From assembly GCF_900112495.1 (NCBI RefSeq), contig NZ_FOMA01000010.1:1-64000 (forward strand): a stretch of DNA of 64,000 nt. The letters are read 5' to 3'. Positions 1 to 9,354 of the stretch are shown piece by piece (positions within the stretch are counted from its first letter, which is position 1; each line of letters begins with the position of its first letter). The notes beneath the pieces were generated by a model. That model was not told where the DNA came from. It ran no database searches and worked only from the letters and a program-made list of their open reading frames with translations. A program made the translations under genes and the position numbers. This DNA comes from Bacillus sp. OV322 (GTDB taxonomy: Bacteria; Bacillota; Bacilli; Bacillales; DSM-1321).

Positions 1-94
1 AGATCCCTGAAAGATGATCAGGTTGATAGGTCTGAGGTGGAAGCGTGGTGACACGTGCAGCTGACAGATACTAATCGATCGAGGACTTAACCAA
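1..94 (+). rRNA. 23S ribosomal RNA, 3' end (partial)
   Basis: The first bases match the conserved 3' end of bacterial 23S rRNA: the helix text around GGTTGATAGGTC, then GTGACACGTGCAGCTGAC, and the terminal CGAGGACTTAACCAA. The gene starts outside the window. The end is placed by the Bacillus-type terminal motif and may be off by a few bases. Confidence 0.95.
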
Positions 95-325
95 ATTGAA
101 AAGCGGAGAAAGCCCGCATAAACCGATAGGATGATGGAGCTTCTGGCGGAAGAGACGGACGTCTCGGACAGAAGAAGCGAAGCAGCCGTACGGTTTGGCC
201 TTCGAAGCCAGACAAAATGACGCGAAAAACCTTCTCTATTATCTAGTTTTGAAAGAACAAAAAAAGTTCTTGCAATTTGCTTAAAAAGACATTATAATAG
301 ATAATGTCCTTACAAGTGAATGAAT
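95..325 (+). other. 23S-5S spacer, about 230 nt
   Basis: No gene is visible here. The stretch just after 23S contains complementary GC-rich segments that probably fold as part of rRNA processing. The last 60 nt are AT-rich and contain a promoter-like pair of hexamers (separate entry). Confidence 0.6.
270..298 (+). promoter_or_regulatory. Possible sigma-A promoter between 23S and 5S
   Basis: TTGCAA (270-275) and a perfect TATAAT (293-298) are separated by 17 nt, starting about 28 nt upstream of the 5S gene. If active it would let 5S and the ten tRNAs be transcribed apart from 16S/23S. Activity is inferred from the sequence alone. Confidence 0.5.
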
Positions 326-442
<117 letters not shown>

Positions 443-491
443 CTAAATCTTCTAAGATGTGCATCAGGAGTTTTAGGAAACATTATACTAT

Positions 492-566
492 TCCGCAGTA
501 GCTCAGTGGTAGAGCATTCGGCTGTTAACCGAACGGTCGTAGGTTCGAGTCCTACCTGCGGAGCCA
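492..566 (+). tRNA. tRNA-Asn (GTT)
   Basis: Cloverleaf with acceptor TCCGCAG/CTGCGGA, anticodon loop CTGTTAA, T-loop GTTCGAGTC and an encoded CCA end. It is the first of ten tRNAs after the 5S gene. Confidence 0.95.
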
Positions 567-567
567 T

Positions 568-640
568 GCTTCCATAGCTCAGCAGGTAGAGCACTTCCAT
601 GGTAAGGAAGAGGTCAGCGGTTCGAGCCCGCTTGGGAGCT
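568..640 (+). tRNA. tRNA-Thr (GGT)
   Basis: Acceptor GCTTCCA pairs with TGGGAGC (one G-T wobble). The anticodon stem CTTCC/GGAAG holds loop ATGGTAA, giving anticodon GGT. No CCA is encoded: the gene is followed by TTCC, so CCA must be added after transcription. Confidence 0.9.
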
Positions 641-661
641 TCCTAGTACACATCATGCATC

Positions 662-736
662 GGCCCGTTGGTCAAGCGGTTAAGACACCGCCCTTTCACG
701 GCGGTAACACGGGTTCGAATCCCGTACGGGTCACCA
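662..736 (+). tRNA. tRNA-Glu (TTC)
   Basis: Acceptor GGCCCGT/ACGGGTC, anticodon stem CCGCC/GGCGG with loop CTTTCAC, T-loop GTTCGAATC and encoded CCA. Confidence 0.95.
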
Positions 737-743
737 TTATATC

Positions 744-819
744 GGAGGATTAGCTCAGCTGGGAGAGCATCTGCCTTACAAGCAGAGGGTCGGCGGTTCG
801 ATCCCGTCATCCTCCACCA
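744..819 (+). tRNA. tRNA-Val (TAC)
   Basis: Acceptor GGAGGAT/ATCCTCC, anticodon loop CTTACAA with anticodon TAC, T-loop GTTCGATCC and encoded CCA. Confidence 0.95.
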
Positions 820-858
820 TTTTTTAAAAACTTAATAGATTTATACCATCTTAAAAAT

Positions 859-934
<76 letters not shown>

Positions 935-940
935 CTTTAT

Positions 941-1024
941 GGAGGGGTAGCGAAGTGGCTAAACGCGGCGGACTGTAAATCCGCTCCTTCGGGTTCGGCA
1001 GTTCGAATCTGCCCCCCTCCACCA
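941..1024 (+). tRNA. tRNA-Tyr (GTA)
   Basis: 84-nt class II tRNA with a long variable arm. The acceptor begins GGAGGGG, the anticodon loop is CTGTAAA, and CCA is encoded. Confidence 0.95.
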
Positions 1025-1115
1025 TTTTAATAAAAAAACATTGTGGATGAGTTATATTTTCCTTCAAGCTGGGGATTATATGATTACCACCTATTTTTTT
1101 GTAAAATATTTTTAT

Positions 1116-1190
1116 TGGGCTATAGCCAAGCGGTAAGGCAACGGACTTTGACTCCGTCATGCGTTGGTTCGAATCCAGCTAGCCCAGCCA
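1116..1190 (+). tRNA. tRNA-Gln (TTG)
   Basis: Acceptor TGGGCTA/TAGCCCA, anticodon loop TTTTGAC-type with anticodon TTG, T-loop GTTCGAATC and encoded CCA. Confidence 0.95.
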
Positions 1191-1195
1191 TTTAT

Positions 1196-1270
1196 GAGCC
1201 ATTAGCTCAGTTGGTAGAGCGCATCTGACTTTTAATCAGAGGGTCGAAGGTTCGAATCCTTCATGGCTCA
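1196..1270 (+). tRNA. tRNA-Lys (TTT)
   Basis: Acceptor GAGCCAT/ATGGCTC, anticodon stem TCTGA/TCAGA around CTTTTAA (anticodon TTT). CTC follows the discriminator, so no CCA is encoded. Confidence 0.93.
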
Positions 1271-1277
1271 CTCTTTT

Positions 1278-1352
1278 GCGGAAGTAGTTCAGTGGTAGAA
1301 TACAACCTTGCCAAGGTTGGGGTCGCGGGTTCGAATCCCGTCTTCCGCTCCA
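1278..1352 (+). tRNA. tRNA-Gly (GCC)
   Basis: Acceptor GCGGAAG/CTTCCGC, anticodon loop TTGCCAA (anticodon GCC) and encoded CCA. Confidence 0.95.
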
Positions 1353-1379
1353 GAGAACTGCATGCATACATAAAAATAT

Positions 1380-1455
1380 GGGGCCTTAGCTCAGCTGGGA
1401 GAGCGCCTGCCTTGCACGCAGGAGGTCAGCGGTTCGATCCCGCTAGGCTCCACCA
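1380..1455 (+). tRNA. tRNA-Ala (TGC)
   Basis: Acceptor GGGGCCT/AGGCTCC (one G-T pair), anticodon loop CTTGCAC (anticodon TGC) and encoded CCA. Last tRNA of the cluster. Confidence 0.95.
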
Positions 1456-1479
1456 TCTAACTACATACACAATTATTCG

Positions 1480-1509
1480 TCTTTGATTATATAATCAAAG
1501 GCTTTTTTT
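1480..1509 (+). terminator. Terminator of the rrn-tRNA operon
   Basis: The inverted repeat CTTTGATTAT/ATAATCAAAG is followed by GCTTTTTTT, a classic rho-independent terminator 25 nt after the last tRNA. Confidence 0.9.
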
Positions 1510-1663
1510 ATATCCTTTTCCTATGGCTTTACCAGTATATCTGTTCTATCGTAATGAACCTTGTAAATCGGCGTTTGTTTTTGAGTGGATTAGCGGGCTT
1601 TGGGTATGAGGTGCATTGCAGGAGAGTTTATGCCCGGTTAATGGAGATCCTCTATATAAAATG

Positions 1664-1691
1664 AAACAGTAACCGGGGGTTACTGTTTTTT
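1664..1691. terminator. Bidirectional terminator at the end of the Spo0E-like gene
   Basis: Stem ACAGTAAC/GTTACTGT with a short loop is flanked by T-rich sequence on both strands. It overlaps the stop codon of the minus-strand Spo0E-like gene and can also stop read-through from the tRNA operon. Confidence 0.7.
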
Positions 1692-1838
1692 AGTTATGCG
1701 ATAATATTGATTTATGAGCTGATCTAGTTCTGTGCTTGCCTTAACCACTTGGGTGTCAATTCTGGAGGAAGATAAAGCCAAATGAATCATACGCTGTCTG
1801 CATTCTTCTATATGGTGTAAAAGCTGTTTTGCAGTCAT
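1680..1838 (-). CDS. Spo0E-family aspartyl-phosphate phosphatase (52 aa)
   Basis: A very short reading frame encodes 52 residues with the Spo0E signature near the C-terminus (S-T-E-L-D-Q-L-I-N-Q-Y-Y, i.e. SxxLDxLIxxY). The N-terminal half contains a helix with H-I-E-E-C-R. Members of this family remove phosphate from the response regulator Spo0A and delay sporulation; related proteins include YisI and YnzD. Length is typical of the small members. The ATG at 1838 has a weak upstream GGGGA ribosome site. It stands alone on the minus strand between the tRNA cluster and sigW, and a terminator overlaps its stop. Which response regulator it targets cannot be told from sequence. Confidence 0.85.
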   Translation of the reverse strand: MTAKQLLHHIEECRQRMIHLALSSSRIDTQVVKASTELDQLINQYYRITKKQ

Positions 1839-1944
1839 TTCAGCTGTTCCCCGCTTTCACATTCAATTTTTCTCTATATATCCCTTTTTGGCAGAATTTA
1901 AACAGGTTTCTGCTATTTTTGTTAAAATTATTTATATCCTTTTT

Positions 1945-1971
1945 TGAAACCTATATATGGCTGAATTCGTA
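1945..1971 (+). promoter_or_regulatory. Sigma-W-type autoregulatory promoter of sigW
   Basis: TGAAAC (1945-1950) and CGTA (1968-1971) are separated by 17 nt, matching the known sigma-W consensus (TGAAAC, 16-17 nt, CGTA). It lies 39 nt before the sigW start, as expected for autoregulation. Confidence 0.85.
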
Positions 1972-2009
1972 AGTATCTTATAGCCGCATGAGCGGGGGTA
2001 AAAAACCAA

Positions 2010-2573
2010 ATGGAAGCAATCATAAAAAAAAGAATTAAACAGGTTCTAAAAGGTGATCAAAATGCATTCAGTGAAATCGTAGAGCTGTATAAAGACCGCG
2101 TCTATCAGCTTTGCTACAGAATGCTTGGCAACAGCCATGAAGCGGAAGATATGGCACAAGAGGCATTTCTGAGAGCCTATGTCAATATTCGGAGCTTTCA
2201 TATCCAAATGAAATTTTCGACCTGGCTATACAGGATTGCTACCAATCTGTGCATTGACAGGATTCGCAAAAAAAAGCCGGATTATTTCTTAGATGCGGAA
2301 ATTGCGGGCACAGAAGGGCTGGATTTATACTCGCAGATTGCTTCAGAAAGCTCAAATCCTGAAGAAGAAATCGAATCTATGGAATTGCAGAATACGATTC
2401 AGGAAGAGATTTTAAAGCTTCCGGAGAAATATCGGTCTGCTATTGTTCTGAAGTATATTGAAGAATTATCACTTAAGGAAATCAGCGAGATACTGGATCT
2501 GCCGGTTGGAACTGTAAAAACCAGGATTCACCGGGGCCGTGAAGCTTTGAGAAAACAGCTGGGCCATTTATAA
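2010..2573 (+). CDS. sigW: RNA polymerase ECF sigma factor SigW
   Basis: 187-residue ECF sigma factor. Region 2 lies at about residues 18-90 (F-S-E-I-V-E-L-Y through the YRMLG, AEDMAQEAF and FSTWLYRIA blocks). Region 4 with its helix-turn-helix is at about 130-185 (LPEKYR, then LSLKEISEILDLPVGTVKTR). In Bacillus SigW drives the response to cell-envelope stress such as detergents, antimicrobial peptides and alkaline shock. The ATG follows a GGGGGT ribosome site at a slightly long spacing. The anti-sigma gene begins a few bases downstream, and a sigma-W-type promoter precedes the gene, so SigW likely transcribes its own operon. The position directly before cdaA-glmM-glmS is the same as in Bacillus subtilis. 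Identity is secure from order plus sequence. Confidence 0.95.
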   Translation: MEAIIKKRIKQVLKGDQNAFSEIVELYKDRVYQLCYRMLGNSHEAEDMAQEAFLRAYVNIRSFHIQMKFSTWLYRIATNLCIDRIRKKKPDYFLDAEIAGTEGLDLYSQIASESSNPEEEIESMELQNTIQEEILKLPEKYRSAIVLKYIEELSLKEISEILDLPVGTVKTRIHRGREALRKQLGHL

Positions 2574-2589
2574 AAAGAAGGTGAAAATG

Positions 2590-3204
2590 ATGAGTTGCCA
2601 CAATGAATTCTTAGAATATATGCATGAATACCTTGATGAGGAAATCTCTGATGAAAGAGAGGGGCAGCTAAGGGAGCATTTGCAGACCTGTACTGAATGC
2701 CGGCTGCACTTTCATGAATTAAAAAAGGCGGAAGCTATGGTCCAGGGTCTGCCAAGCAGGAAAGCTCCGGCTCATTTTACTAATAAGATTATGGCAAGCC
2801 TTCCTAAAGAAAAGAAAAATGCAGGTGCAAGGCGCTGGCTGAAAAATCATCCTTTTATCACAGCGGCCTCCCTCTTTATTCTATTAATGGCGGGATCTGT
2901 TATCTCTATCTGGAATCAGGATCCCCATTTTTCGGTATCCAAAAAGCCTAATATAGTAGTGGAGAAAAACACGGTAATTGTTCCTAAAGGGAAAACGGTC
3001 AATGGAGATATCGTGGTGCAGAATGGCGATATTCGGATCGAAGGGAAAGTAAAAGGGAATGTGACAGTAATCAATGGCCATGAATACCTGGCTTCGGCAG
3101 GAAGCGTCACAGGAGAAATAGAGATGGTCAATAAGATATTCGATTGGCTATGGTTTAAAATGAAAAATGCTGGAAAAGCGGTTTTCCAGGTAGATGGGCA
3201 CTAA
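2590..3204 (+). CDS. rsiW: Anti-sigma-W factor RsiW
   Basis: 204-residue membrane anti-sigma factor. The N-terminus begins M-S-C-H-N and carries the zinc-binding ZAS motif (H-L-Q-T-C-T-E-C at about residues 30-37) that holds SigW inactive. A single membrane segment lies at about residues 85-107. The extracytoplasmic part has short beta-type repeats (VNGDIVVQNGDIRIEGKVKG region) like bactofilin/polymer-forming folds. In the family, regulated proteolysis by PrsW and RasP releases SigW. In-frame starts exist at 2581 (GTG), 2587 and 2590. I chose 2590 because the AAGGTG ribosome site ends 6 nt upstream and the family starts MSC. It is co-transcribed with sigW, with a 16-nt gap. Confidence 0.9.
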   Translation: MSCHNEFLEYMHEYLDEEISDEREGQLREHLQTCTECRLHFHELKKAEAMVQGLPSRKAPAHFTNKIMASLPKEKKNAGARRWLKNHPFITAASLFILLMAGSVISIWNQDPHFSVSKKPNIVVEKNTVIVPKGKTVNGDIVVQNGDIRIEGKVKGNVTVINGHEYLASAGSVTGEIEMVNKIFDWLWFKMKNAGKAVFQVDGH

Positions 3205-3262
3205 TTAGTGTCATTCAGGTCTCCAGGTCAGGTAGGACAGACAGGCTATGCCATAAGGCGGC

Positions 3263-3302
3263 CTGCCACGTTTTGTCCCTTTCTGACGGGAGGCTTTTTT
3301 GA
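3263..3302 (+). terminator. Terminator after rsiW
   Basis: GCCTGCC pairs imperfectly with GGGAGGC and is followed by TTTTTT. It separates sigW-rsiW from the c-di-AMP/glucosamine block. Confidence 0.6.
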
Positions 3303-3417
3303 ATTAATCAAAAAAGAGGTCTACAATATTTAGAAGTGCGGAAAGAAAAATGGTATACTGTTTAGGTTATATTAAAAATCTATGGCTATGGAGTATATAC
3401 CGACTGGAGGAAGTAAC

Positions 3418-4239
3418 ATGTCATTATCCAACTTTTCCTTCTTGGATTATGTAGTGAATTTAATTGATATTCTCCTTGTTTGGTTTGTGATATATAAACT
3501 GCTTGTGGTCATTCGGGGAACAAAGGCTGTTCAGCTCTTAAAAGGGATATTCGTCATCGTAATTGTCCGTGCCTTGAGCAGCCTGATCGGCCTGAATACA
3601 CTAGGGTGGTTAATGGAACAAGTTATGACTTGGGGAGTCCTTGCTATTATCATCATTTTTCAGCCTGAGCTGCGGAGGGCGCTTGAGCAGCTTGGAAGAG
3701 GAAAGCTGTTTGTAAGAAGCACCGGCCAGGAAGAAGATGAGCAAGACCGGCTGGTGGAAGCAATCGTAAAGGCAACGGCCTATATGGCAAAACGGAGAAT
3801 CGGTGCATTGATTTCCATCGAGAAGGAAACTGGACTGAGTGATTACATAGAAACCGGGATCCCGCTTGGATCACAAATTTCTTCTGAACTCTTAATCAAC
3901 ATATTCATTCCCAATACACCGCTTCATGATGGTGCCGTTATCCTGCAGAATAACCAGGTGGCTGCAGCAGCCTGTTACCTGCCTTTATCCGAAAGCCCGT
4001 TCATATCAAAGGAGCTTGGGACGAGGCATCGTGCGGCAATGGGCATCAGTGAAGTGACCGATTGTATCACGGTTGTTGTATCAGAAGAAACGGGAGGCGT
4101 TTCTTTAACGAAAAATGGCGAACTGTATCGCGAATTAGACCAGAACACCTTCAGGAACATGCTGCAAAAAGAATTGGTCCTGGATAATAAATTGGCTTCC
4201 TCAACGTTATGGAACTGGAGGGGGAAGAAAAATGGATAA
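3418..4239 (+). CDS. cdaA: Diadenylate cyclase CdaA
   Basis: 273 residues, the same length as Bacillus subtilis CdaA. It makes the second messenger c-di-AMP from two ATP at the membrane. Three hydrophobic segments fill residues 10-90; the DAC domain follows. The catalytic DGA motif is at residues 171-173 (L-H-D-G-A-V) and the RHR motif at 203-205 (T-R-H-R-A). I chose the ATG at 3418 because GGAGG lies 9 nt upstream; an in-frame ATG 36 nt earlier has no ribosome site. The last 8 nt overlap cdaR, and glmM follows: the conserved cdaA-cdaR-glmM operon, in which CdaR and GlmM are known to modulate CdaA. c-di-AMP controls potassium and osmotic balance in this group. Confidence 0.96.
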   Translation: MSLSNFSFLDYVVNLIDILLVWFVIYKLLVVIRGTKAVQLLKGIFVIVIVRALSSLIGLNTLGWLMEQVMTWGVLAIIIIFQPELRRALEQLGRGKLFVRSTGQEEDEQDRLVEAIVKATAYMAKRRIGALISIEKETGLSDYIETGIPLGSQISSELLINIFIPNTPLHDGAVILQNNQVAAAACYLPLSESPFISKELGTRHRAAMGISEVTDCITVVVSEETGGVSLTKNGELYRELDQNTFRNMLQKELVLDNKLASSTLWNWRGKKNG

Positions 4240-5569
4240 ATTCATGAACAGCAGCTGGTTCACAAAAATTGTGGCGCTCGCTTTAACTGTCCTGTTATTT
4301 ACTTCCGTTAACTTTACACCTGGAACTGGAAAAAAATCCCTCGGTTTTAACACACCGGGAGAGATTGGCACGGAAACCATTAAAAATGTGCCCGTGGAGG
4401 TGTATTACGATCGCGACAACCTTGTCGTGACGGGTGCACCGAAGTCAGTGGATGTTACCTTAAAAGGGGTAAAAAGCCTATTGATCTCGGCGAAAAACCA
4501 AAGGGAATTCAAAGTATATATCGATTTGTCGGACCCTGAGATCGCTATGGGCGAAAAAAAGGTGCCATTAAAAATCAGGGATATAAATGAAAAGCTGACA
4601 GCATCAGTAAATCCTGAATATACTACGGTGAAAATTCAGGAAAAGGTGACAAAAGAGTTTTCAGTCGATCCGGAGTATAATAGGTCCCTTATTGAAGATG
4701 GATATACAGCAGATAAGCCAGCTGTCAGTCCGCAAACTGTTAAAATAACCGGCGCCAAAGATATTATCGACCAAATTGCCTATGTGAAAGCCACAATGGC
4801 ACTTTCAGGCAGGGTTAATGAGACGGTTCACCGCCAGGCTACGGTGCGGGCGCTTGACAGAGATCTGAACAAGCTCAATGTATCGATAGAGCCATCTGTT
4901 GTGGATGTTTCCCTGAATGTGAATATTCCTTCTAAAACAGTAAAGCTCGTACCCGTACAAACCGGCACACCTAAAGACACTGTCAGCATTAAAAGCATGA
5001 CCGTTTTCCCTAAGAATGTTACTTTGTACGGAAAGCAATCGGTTTTAGATTCCATACATGGAGTAAGCGTTCCTGTAGATGTGTCCAACATAGATAACAG
5101 TAAAGAGGTGGAATTGCCTATTACTGTTCCAGATGGTGTGAAAAAAATGTCACTGGGCACAGCGACGGTGAAAATCCAGACAGAGAAGGTAGAGCCGGCT
5201 GACAAAAATACAGCTGATACGGAGAAAAAACCGCCAGAAAAGCAAGATGAACAAACAAAAAGTCCAGATACTTCGACGCAGACAAAAGTAATTAAAAATC
5301 TCGACATTGTTTCATCTGGACTTGCTGATGATCAGGACTTGACTTTCATATCTCCGAAAGGCGGCAATATTGATCTGACTTTATCAGGAACCGCCGATGA
5401 TCTGCAAAAGGTAGAGCCTGATGATATTCAAGTCACGGTAGATGCTACAGGTCTTGAAGAAGGGGAGCATGACGCAGCCATTCAGGTTAAGGTTCCTGCG
5501 AATATTAAATGGGAGCTGCCGGTTAAAACGGCTAAAGTCTCCATAACAAAAAAAGATAAAGAAACATAA
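4232..5569 (+). CDS. cdaR: CdaA regulatory protein CdaR (YbbR repeats)
   Basis: 445 residues with one N-terminal membrane anchor (about residues 8-27) and an extracytoplasmic chain of YbbR-like beta domains. A low-complexity, charged linker rich in Lys, Pro, Asp and Thr (about residues 320-350) precedes the last YbbR domain. In Bacillus and Listeria CdaR binds CdaA in the membrane and tunes its cyclase activity. The gene overlaps cdaA by 8 nt and lies 49 nt before glmM, so translation is probably coupled. Length is typical; four or so YbbR units are visible as recurring V-x-V-x-P-x-x-V patterns. Confidence 0.94.
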   Translation: MDKFMNSSWFTKIVALALTVLLFTSVNFTPGTGKKSLGFNTPGEIGTETIKNVPVEVYYDRDNLVVTGAPKSVDVTLKGVKSLLISAKNQREFKVYIDLSDPEIAMGEKKVPLKIRDINEKLTASVNPEYTTVKIQEKVTKEFSVDPEYNRSLIEDGYTADKPAVSPQTVKITGAKDIIDQIAYVKATMALSGRVNETVHRQATVRALDRDLNKLNVSIEPSVVDVSLNVNIPSKTVKLVPVQTGTPKDTVSIKSMTVFPKNVTLYGKQSVLDSIHGVSVPVDVSNIDNSKEVELPITVPDGVKKMSLGTATVKIQTEKVEPADKNTADTEKKPPEKQDEQTKSPDTSTQTKVIKNLDIVSSGLADDQDLTFISPKGGNIDLTLSGTADDLQKVEPDDIQVTVDATGLEEGEHDAAIQVKVPANIKWELPVKTAKVSITKKDKET

Positions 5570-5618
5570 TACGTGCAGCGTATCATATAGGATTATTAGA
5601 AAGAAGGAGCGATATTCT

Positions 5619-6968
5619 ATGGGTAAATATTTTGGGACAGACGGAGTAAGAGGGGTTGCAAATAGTGAATTAACCCCAGAGCTTGCCTTTAAGCTTGGCA
5701 GATTCGGAGGGTATGTTTTAACGAGGGACACAGAACGCCCTAAGGTCTTGATTGGCCGTGATACCAGGATTTCCGGGTATATGCTTGAGGGAGCTCTTGT
5801 CGCAGGACTGCTGTCCATCGGAGCAGAGGTAATGCGTCTTGGTGTTATTTCGACGCCAGGTGTCGCCTATTTGACAAAAGCATTGAGTGCAGAAGCAGGT
5901 GTCATGATTTCTGCTTCTCATAATCCCGTGGCGGACAATGGAATCAAATTCTTCGGACCGGATGGTTTTAAGCTTTCAGATGAACAGGAAAACGAGATAG
6001 AACGATTAATGGATATGGAAAAGGATGAACTTCCCCGCCCCGTCGGCGGAGACCTTGGCCATATGAATGATTATTTCGAAGGAGGCCAAAAGTACCTTCA
6101 GTATCTTAAGCAGACGGTTGATGAAGATTTCACCGGCATTCATATAGCTTTGGACTGTGCGCATGGCGCGACTTCTTCTCTGGCGACACATTTGTTTGCC
6201 GACCTTGATGCAGATATTTCTACAATGGGAGCATCACCAAATGGATTGAATATAAATGAAGGTGTTGGTTCAACTCACCCTGAAGCTTTGGCTGCCTTCT
6301 TAAAAGAAAAAGGAGCAAGCGTAGGCCTTGCTTTTGACGGAGACGGAGACCGTATGATTGCCATCGATGAAAATGGAGACATTGTGGATGGCGACCAGAT
6401 CATGTACATCTGCGCCCGTTACATGAAAGAAAATAATCGCTTGAAACAAGGTACTGTCGTTTCAACAGTCATGAGCAACCTGGGATTCTACAAAGGGCTC
6501 GACCAGCATGGAATCCAAAGTGTGCAAACTGCTGTAGGAGACAGGTATGTTGTGGAAGAGATGAAAAAAGGCGGATATAACTTGGGCGGTGAACAGTCCG
6601 GCCACATTATTTTCCTTGATCATAATACAACGGGTGATGGCCTCTTGTCCGGCCTGCAGCTGGTGAATATTATGAATCAAACCAAAAAGCCGCTGTCAGA
6701 ATTGGCTGCTGAGATGAAAAAATATCCTCAGACACTTGTAAACATCAGAGTGACAGACAAACATGCTGTCACACAAAATGAAAAGGTCCACCAGGTCATC
6801 ACAGAGGTAGAAGCTGAAATGAACGGAAACGGAAGAATTCTGGTCCGCCCTTCAGGGACAGAACCTCTAGTGCGTGTTATGGCAGAAGCTCCTGACGCTG
6901 GTCAATGCCGCCAATATGTCGACAGAATAGCAGCAGTCGTAAAAGAAGAAATGGGTTTAAACGAATAA
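5619..6968 (+). CDS. glmM: Phosphoglucosamine mutase GlmM
   Basis: 449 residues. It converts glucosamine-6-phosphate to glucosamine-1-phosphate, a step toward UDP-GlcNAc for peptidoglycan. The N-terminus [11 protein letters not shown] is diagnostic. The phosphoserine loop (I-S-A-S-H-N-P) places the catalytic serine at residue 100. The metal loop DGDGDR is near residue 240, the sugar loop GGEQSGH near 326 and the phosphate-binding RPSGTEP near 410. A GAAGGAG ribosome site precedes the ATG. It is the last gene of the cdaA-cdaR-glmM operon, and its product feeds from GlmS, encoded next. GlmM is also known to inhibit CdaA directly. Confidence 0.97.
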   Translation: MGKYFGTDGVRGVANSELTPELAFKLGRFGGYVLTRDTERPKVLIGRDTRISGYMLEGALVAGLLSIGAEVMRLGVISTPGVAYLTKALSAEAGVMISASHNPVADNGIKFFGPDGFKLSDEQENEIERLMDMEKDELPRPVGGDLGHMNDYFEGGQKYLQYLKQTVDEDFTGIHIALDCAHGATSSLATHLFADLDADISTMGASPNGLNINEGVGSTHPEALAAFLKEKGASVGLAFDGDGDRMIAIDENGDIVDGDQIMYICARYMKENNRLKQGTVVSTVMSNLGFYKGLDQHGIQSVQTAVGDRYVVEEMKKGGYNLGGEQSGHIIFLDHNTTGDGLLSGLQLVNIMNQTKKPLSELAAEMKKYPQTLVNIRVTDKHAVTQNEKVHQVITEVEAEMNGNGRILVRPSGTEPLVRVMAEAPDAGQCRQYVDRIAAVVKEEMGLNE

Positions 6969-6977
6969 AATGATAGG

Positions 6978-7020
6978 TATGCATAAGGGGAACGCTTTAT
7001 TCTTCTTATGCATATTTTTA
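6978..7020 (+). terminator. Terminator after glmM
   Basis: TATGCATAAG (6978-6987) pairs perfectly with CTTATGCATA (7005-7014) and is followed by TTTTTA. It isolates the upstream operon from glmS. Confidence 0.85.
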
Positions 7021-7078
7021 TATAGGGAGTCTTAATCCCTAGTCTTAGCCTGCCTGACTCGCCAAGGTCTAATTATAG

Positions 7079-7108
7079 TTGACGAAGCGGCCTGTTATAG
7101 GGTATGAT
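7079..7108 (+). promoter_or_regulatory. Sigma-A promoter of glmS
   Basis: TTGACG (7079-7084), 18-nt spacer and TATGAT (7103-7108), placed between the glmM terminator and the glmS ribozyme. Confidence 0.75.
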
Positions 7109-7175
7109 TATCCTGTTTTTCGGATCTTCCGATAAACAGCAGACATTAAAAGGAAGGGCGGGCAGTGTGGATATT

Positions 7176-7345
7176 GAATACTAAAAGCGCCAGGACTAAG
7201 CCGGAACGGAAGCGGTTTAGTTGACGAGGTGGAGGTTTATCGAAAGTTCGGCGGATGCCTCCCGGCTGAACGTGCACAGCCGCAGGAATTCTTATCTTAA
7301 AACAGCGGGGCAACCTGCTGCACAAAGGATAAGAAATGCACATCT
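7176..7345 (+). ncRNA. glmS ribozyme/riboswitch
   Basis: The 5' UTR of glmS contains the conserved core of the glucosamine-6-phosphate-activated ribozyme: AGCGCCAG at the cleavage site (about 7186), GACGAGGTGGAGGTTTATCG, TTCGGCGGATGCCTCCCGG and the downstream pairing arms ending in CAAAGGATAAGAAATG. When glucosamine-6-phosphate is abundant, the RNA cleaves itself and the message is destroyed. The element lies 80 nt before the glmS start. Confidence 0.95.
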
Positions 7346-7424
7346 AAAAAAAATATGAGATAAGGGGGCAAGGCTGCCCCTGGGCATTCTTGCTCCCTGA
7401 TCATCGGCTGGAGGAGCAATCACT

Positions 7425-9227
7425 ATGTGCGGTATCGTTGGATATATTGGTAATAATGACGCGAAGGAAATTTTATTAAAAGGTCTTGAAAAGCTGGAAT
7501 ACAGAGGCTATGATTCTGCAGGAATCGCCGTTATAGATGGTACAGGAGTACAGGTTTATAAAGAAAAGGGACGGATTGCAGATCTTCGTGCGGTAGTTAA
7601 CGAAAATGTTGCGGCGAATACAGGCATTGGCCATACGCGCTGGGCAACCCACGGTGTGCCAAGCGTTTCAAATGCACACCCGCATCAAAGCACTTCTGGG
7701 CGCTTAACACTTGTTCATAATGGTGTAATCGAAAACTACAGTCAGCTGAAGCGCGAGTACCTTGAAGGTTTCACTTTTAAAAGTGAAACAGACACAGAAG
7801 TTGTGGTGCAGCTGATCGAAAGGTTTGTAAACGACGGTTTAACTGTGGAAGATGCATTCCGCAAAACGCTGAAGCTTGTTAAAGGATCGTACGCTTTGGC
7901 ATTATTGGATAACCAAAACAATGAAACCATTTTTGTAGCCAAAAATAAAAGTCCGCTGCTTGTTGGCACCGGTGAAGGTTTCAATGTTGTAGCATCTGAT
8001 GCCATGGCTATGATTCACGTAACCAATCAATTCCTTGAGCTAATGGATAAGGAAATGGTTATAGTGACAAAAGATCAGGTATCCATACAGACACTAGATG
8101 GCCAGGCAATTACCCGTGAGCCGTATACTGCTGAATTGGATGCTAGTGATATTGAAAAGGGCACATACCCTCACTATATGCTCAAGGAAATCGATGAGCA
8201 GCCATTAGTAATCCGGAAGATTATCCAGGCGTACCAAAATGAACAGGGCAAGCTTGCAATCGATTATAATATTGCTGAAGCAGTGAGCGAAGCAGACCGG
8301 ATTTATATCATTGCGTGCGGAACAAGCTATCATGCAGGACTGATAGGAAAACAGTTATTTGAAAATATGGCTAAAATTCCGGTTGAGGTCCATGTTGCTT
8401 CGGAATTCACTTACAATATGCCGCTGCTTTCAGAAAAACCGCTGTTCATTTTCATTTCACAAAGCGGAGAAACAGCAGACAGCCGTGCCGTGCTTGTAGC
8501 TGTTAAGGAGCTTGGCCACAAGGCGCTTACAATCACTAATGTATCCGGGTCAACATTATCCCGTGAAGCTGATTTCACTTTGCTTTTACATGCAGGTCCA
8601 GAAATTGCCGTTGCCTCTACAAAGGCTTATACTGCTCAAATTTCAGTTCTGGCCATCCTGGCTGATGTAACGGCCCAATTCCGCGGTATGTCTGTAGATT
8701 TTGATTTAGTTAAAGAACTTGGCATTGCAGCCACTGTTATGGAAGCTCTTTGTGATTCAAAAGAAGAAATGGAACAAATTGCACGTGAATATCTGTCTGT
8801 CACCCGCAATTGCTTCTTTATCGGTCGTTCTGCTGATCATTATGTGGGCCTTGAAGGTGCTCTTAAGCTCAAGGAAATTTCATATATCCAGGCAGAAGGC
8901 TTTGCAGGAGGAGAACTGAAACATGGTACGATCGCTTTAATTGAGGATGGTACACCAGTTATTGCTCTTGCTACACAGGAAAATGTTAATTTGAGCATCC
9001 GCGGCAATGTGAAAGAAGTAGCAGCCCGCGGTGCTAATACGTGCATTATTTCCATGAAGGGCCTTGAAGAAGAAGATGACCGTTTTGTCATCCCTCAAAT
9101 ACATGCCCTGTTAACACCTCTTATCTCTGTAGTGCCAATGCAGCTGATTGCTTACTATGCAGCTCTTCACCGCGGATGTGACGTGGATAAACCGCGTAAC
9201 CTTGCGAAAAGTGTTACTGTGGAGTAA
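7425..9227 (+). CDS. glmS: Glutamine-fructose-6-phosphate aminotransferase GlmS
   Basis: 600 residues, full length. It makes glucosamine-6-phosphate from fructose-6-phosphate and glutamine, the first committed step to UDP-GlcNAc. Residues 1-220 are a class II glutamine amidotransferase with nucleophile Cys2 (M-C-G-I-V-G-Y). Two SIS sugar-isomerase domains follow at about 285-420 and 450-590, with CGTSYHAG and [10 protein letters not shown] motifs. The C-terminus [13 protein letters not shown] is the conserved active-site tail. A strong GGAGGAG site precedes the ATG. Expression is set by the ribozyme in its leader and it has its own promoter and terminator. Confidence 0.97.
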   Translation: MCGIVGYIGNNDAKEILLKGLEKLEYRGYDSAGIAVIDGTGVQVYKEKGRIADLRAVVNENVAANTGIGHTRWATHGVPSVSNAHPHQSTSGRLTLVHNGVIENYSQLKREYLEGFTFKSETDTEVVVQLIERFVNDGLTVEDAFRKTLKLVKGSYALALLDNQNNETIFVAKNKSPLLVGTGEGFNVVASDAMAMIHVTNQFLELMDKEMVIVTKDQVSIQTLDGQAITREPYTAELDASDIEKGTYPHYMLKEIDEQPLVIRKIIQAYQNEQGKLAIDYNIAEAVSEADRIYIIACGTSYHAGLIGKQLFENMAKIPVEVHVASEFTYNMPLLSEKPLFIFISQSGETADSRAVLVAVKELGHKALTITNVSGSTLSREADFTLLLHAGPEIAVASTKAYTAQISVLAILADVTAQFRGMSVDFDLVKELGIAATVMEALCDSKEEMEQIAREYLSVTRNCFFIGRSADHYVGLEGALKLKEISYIQAEGFAGGELKHGTIALIEDGTPVIALATQENVNLSIRGNVKEVAARGANTCIISMKGLEEEDDRFVIPQIHALLTPLISVVPMQLIAYYAALHRGCDVDKPRNLAKSVTVE

Positions 9228-9241
9228 GTAATCATAATGAA

Positions 9242-9277
9242 AAAAGGGAGCTTCCAATGCGGAATCTCCCTTTTTTC
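9242..9277 (+). terminator. Terminator after glmS
   Basis: GGGAG-TTCC pairs with GGAA-CTCCC, followed by TTTTTTC. Confidence 0.85.
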
Positions 9278-9354
9278 TGGTAATTGGACTTTATAAGCCG
9301 TGTTGTTGTCCTATGTATAGTGGCCGGCAGCCAAAACATAGACAAATTACATTA

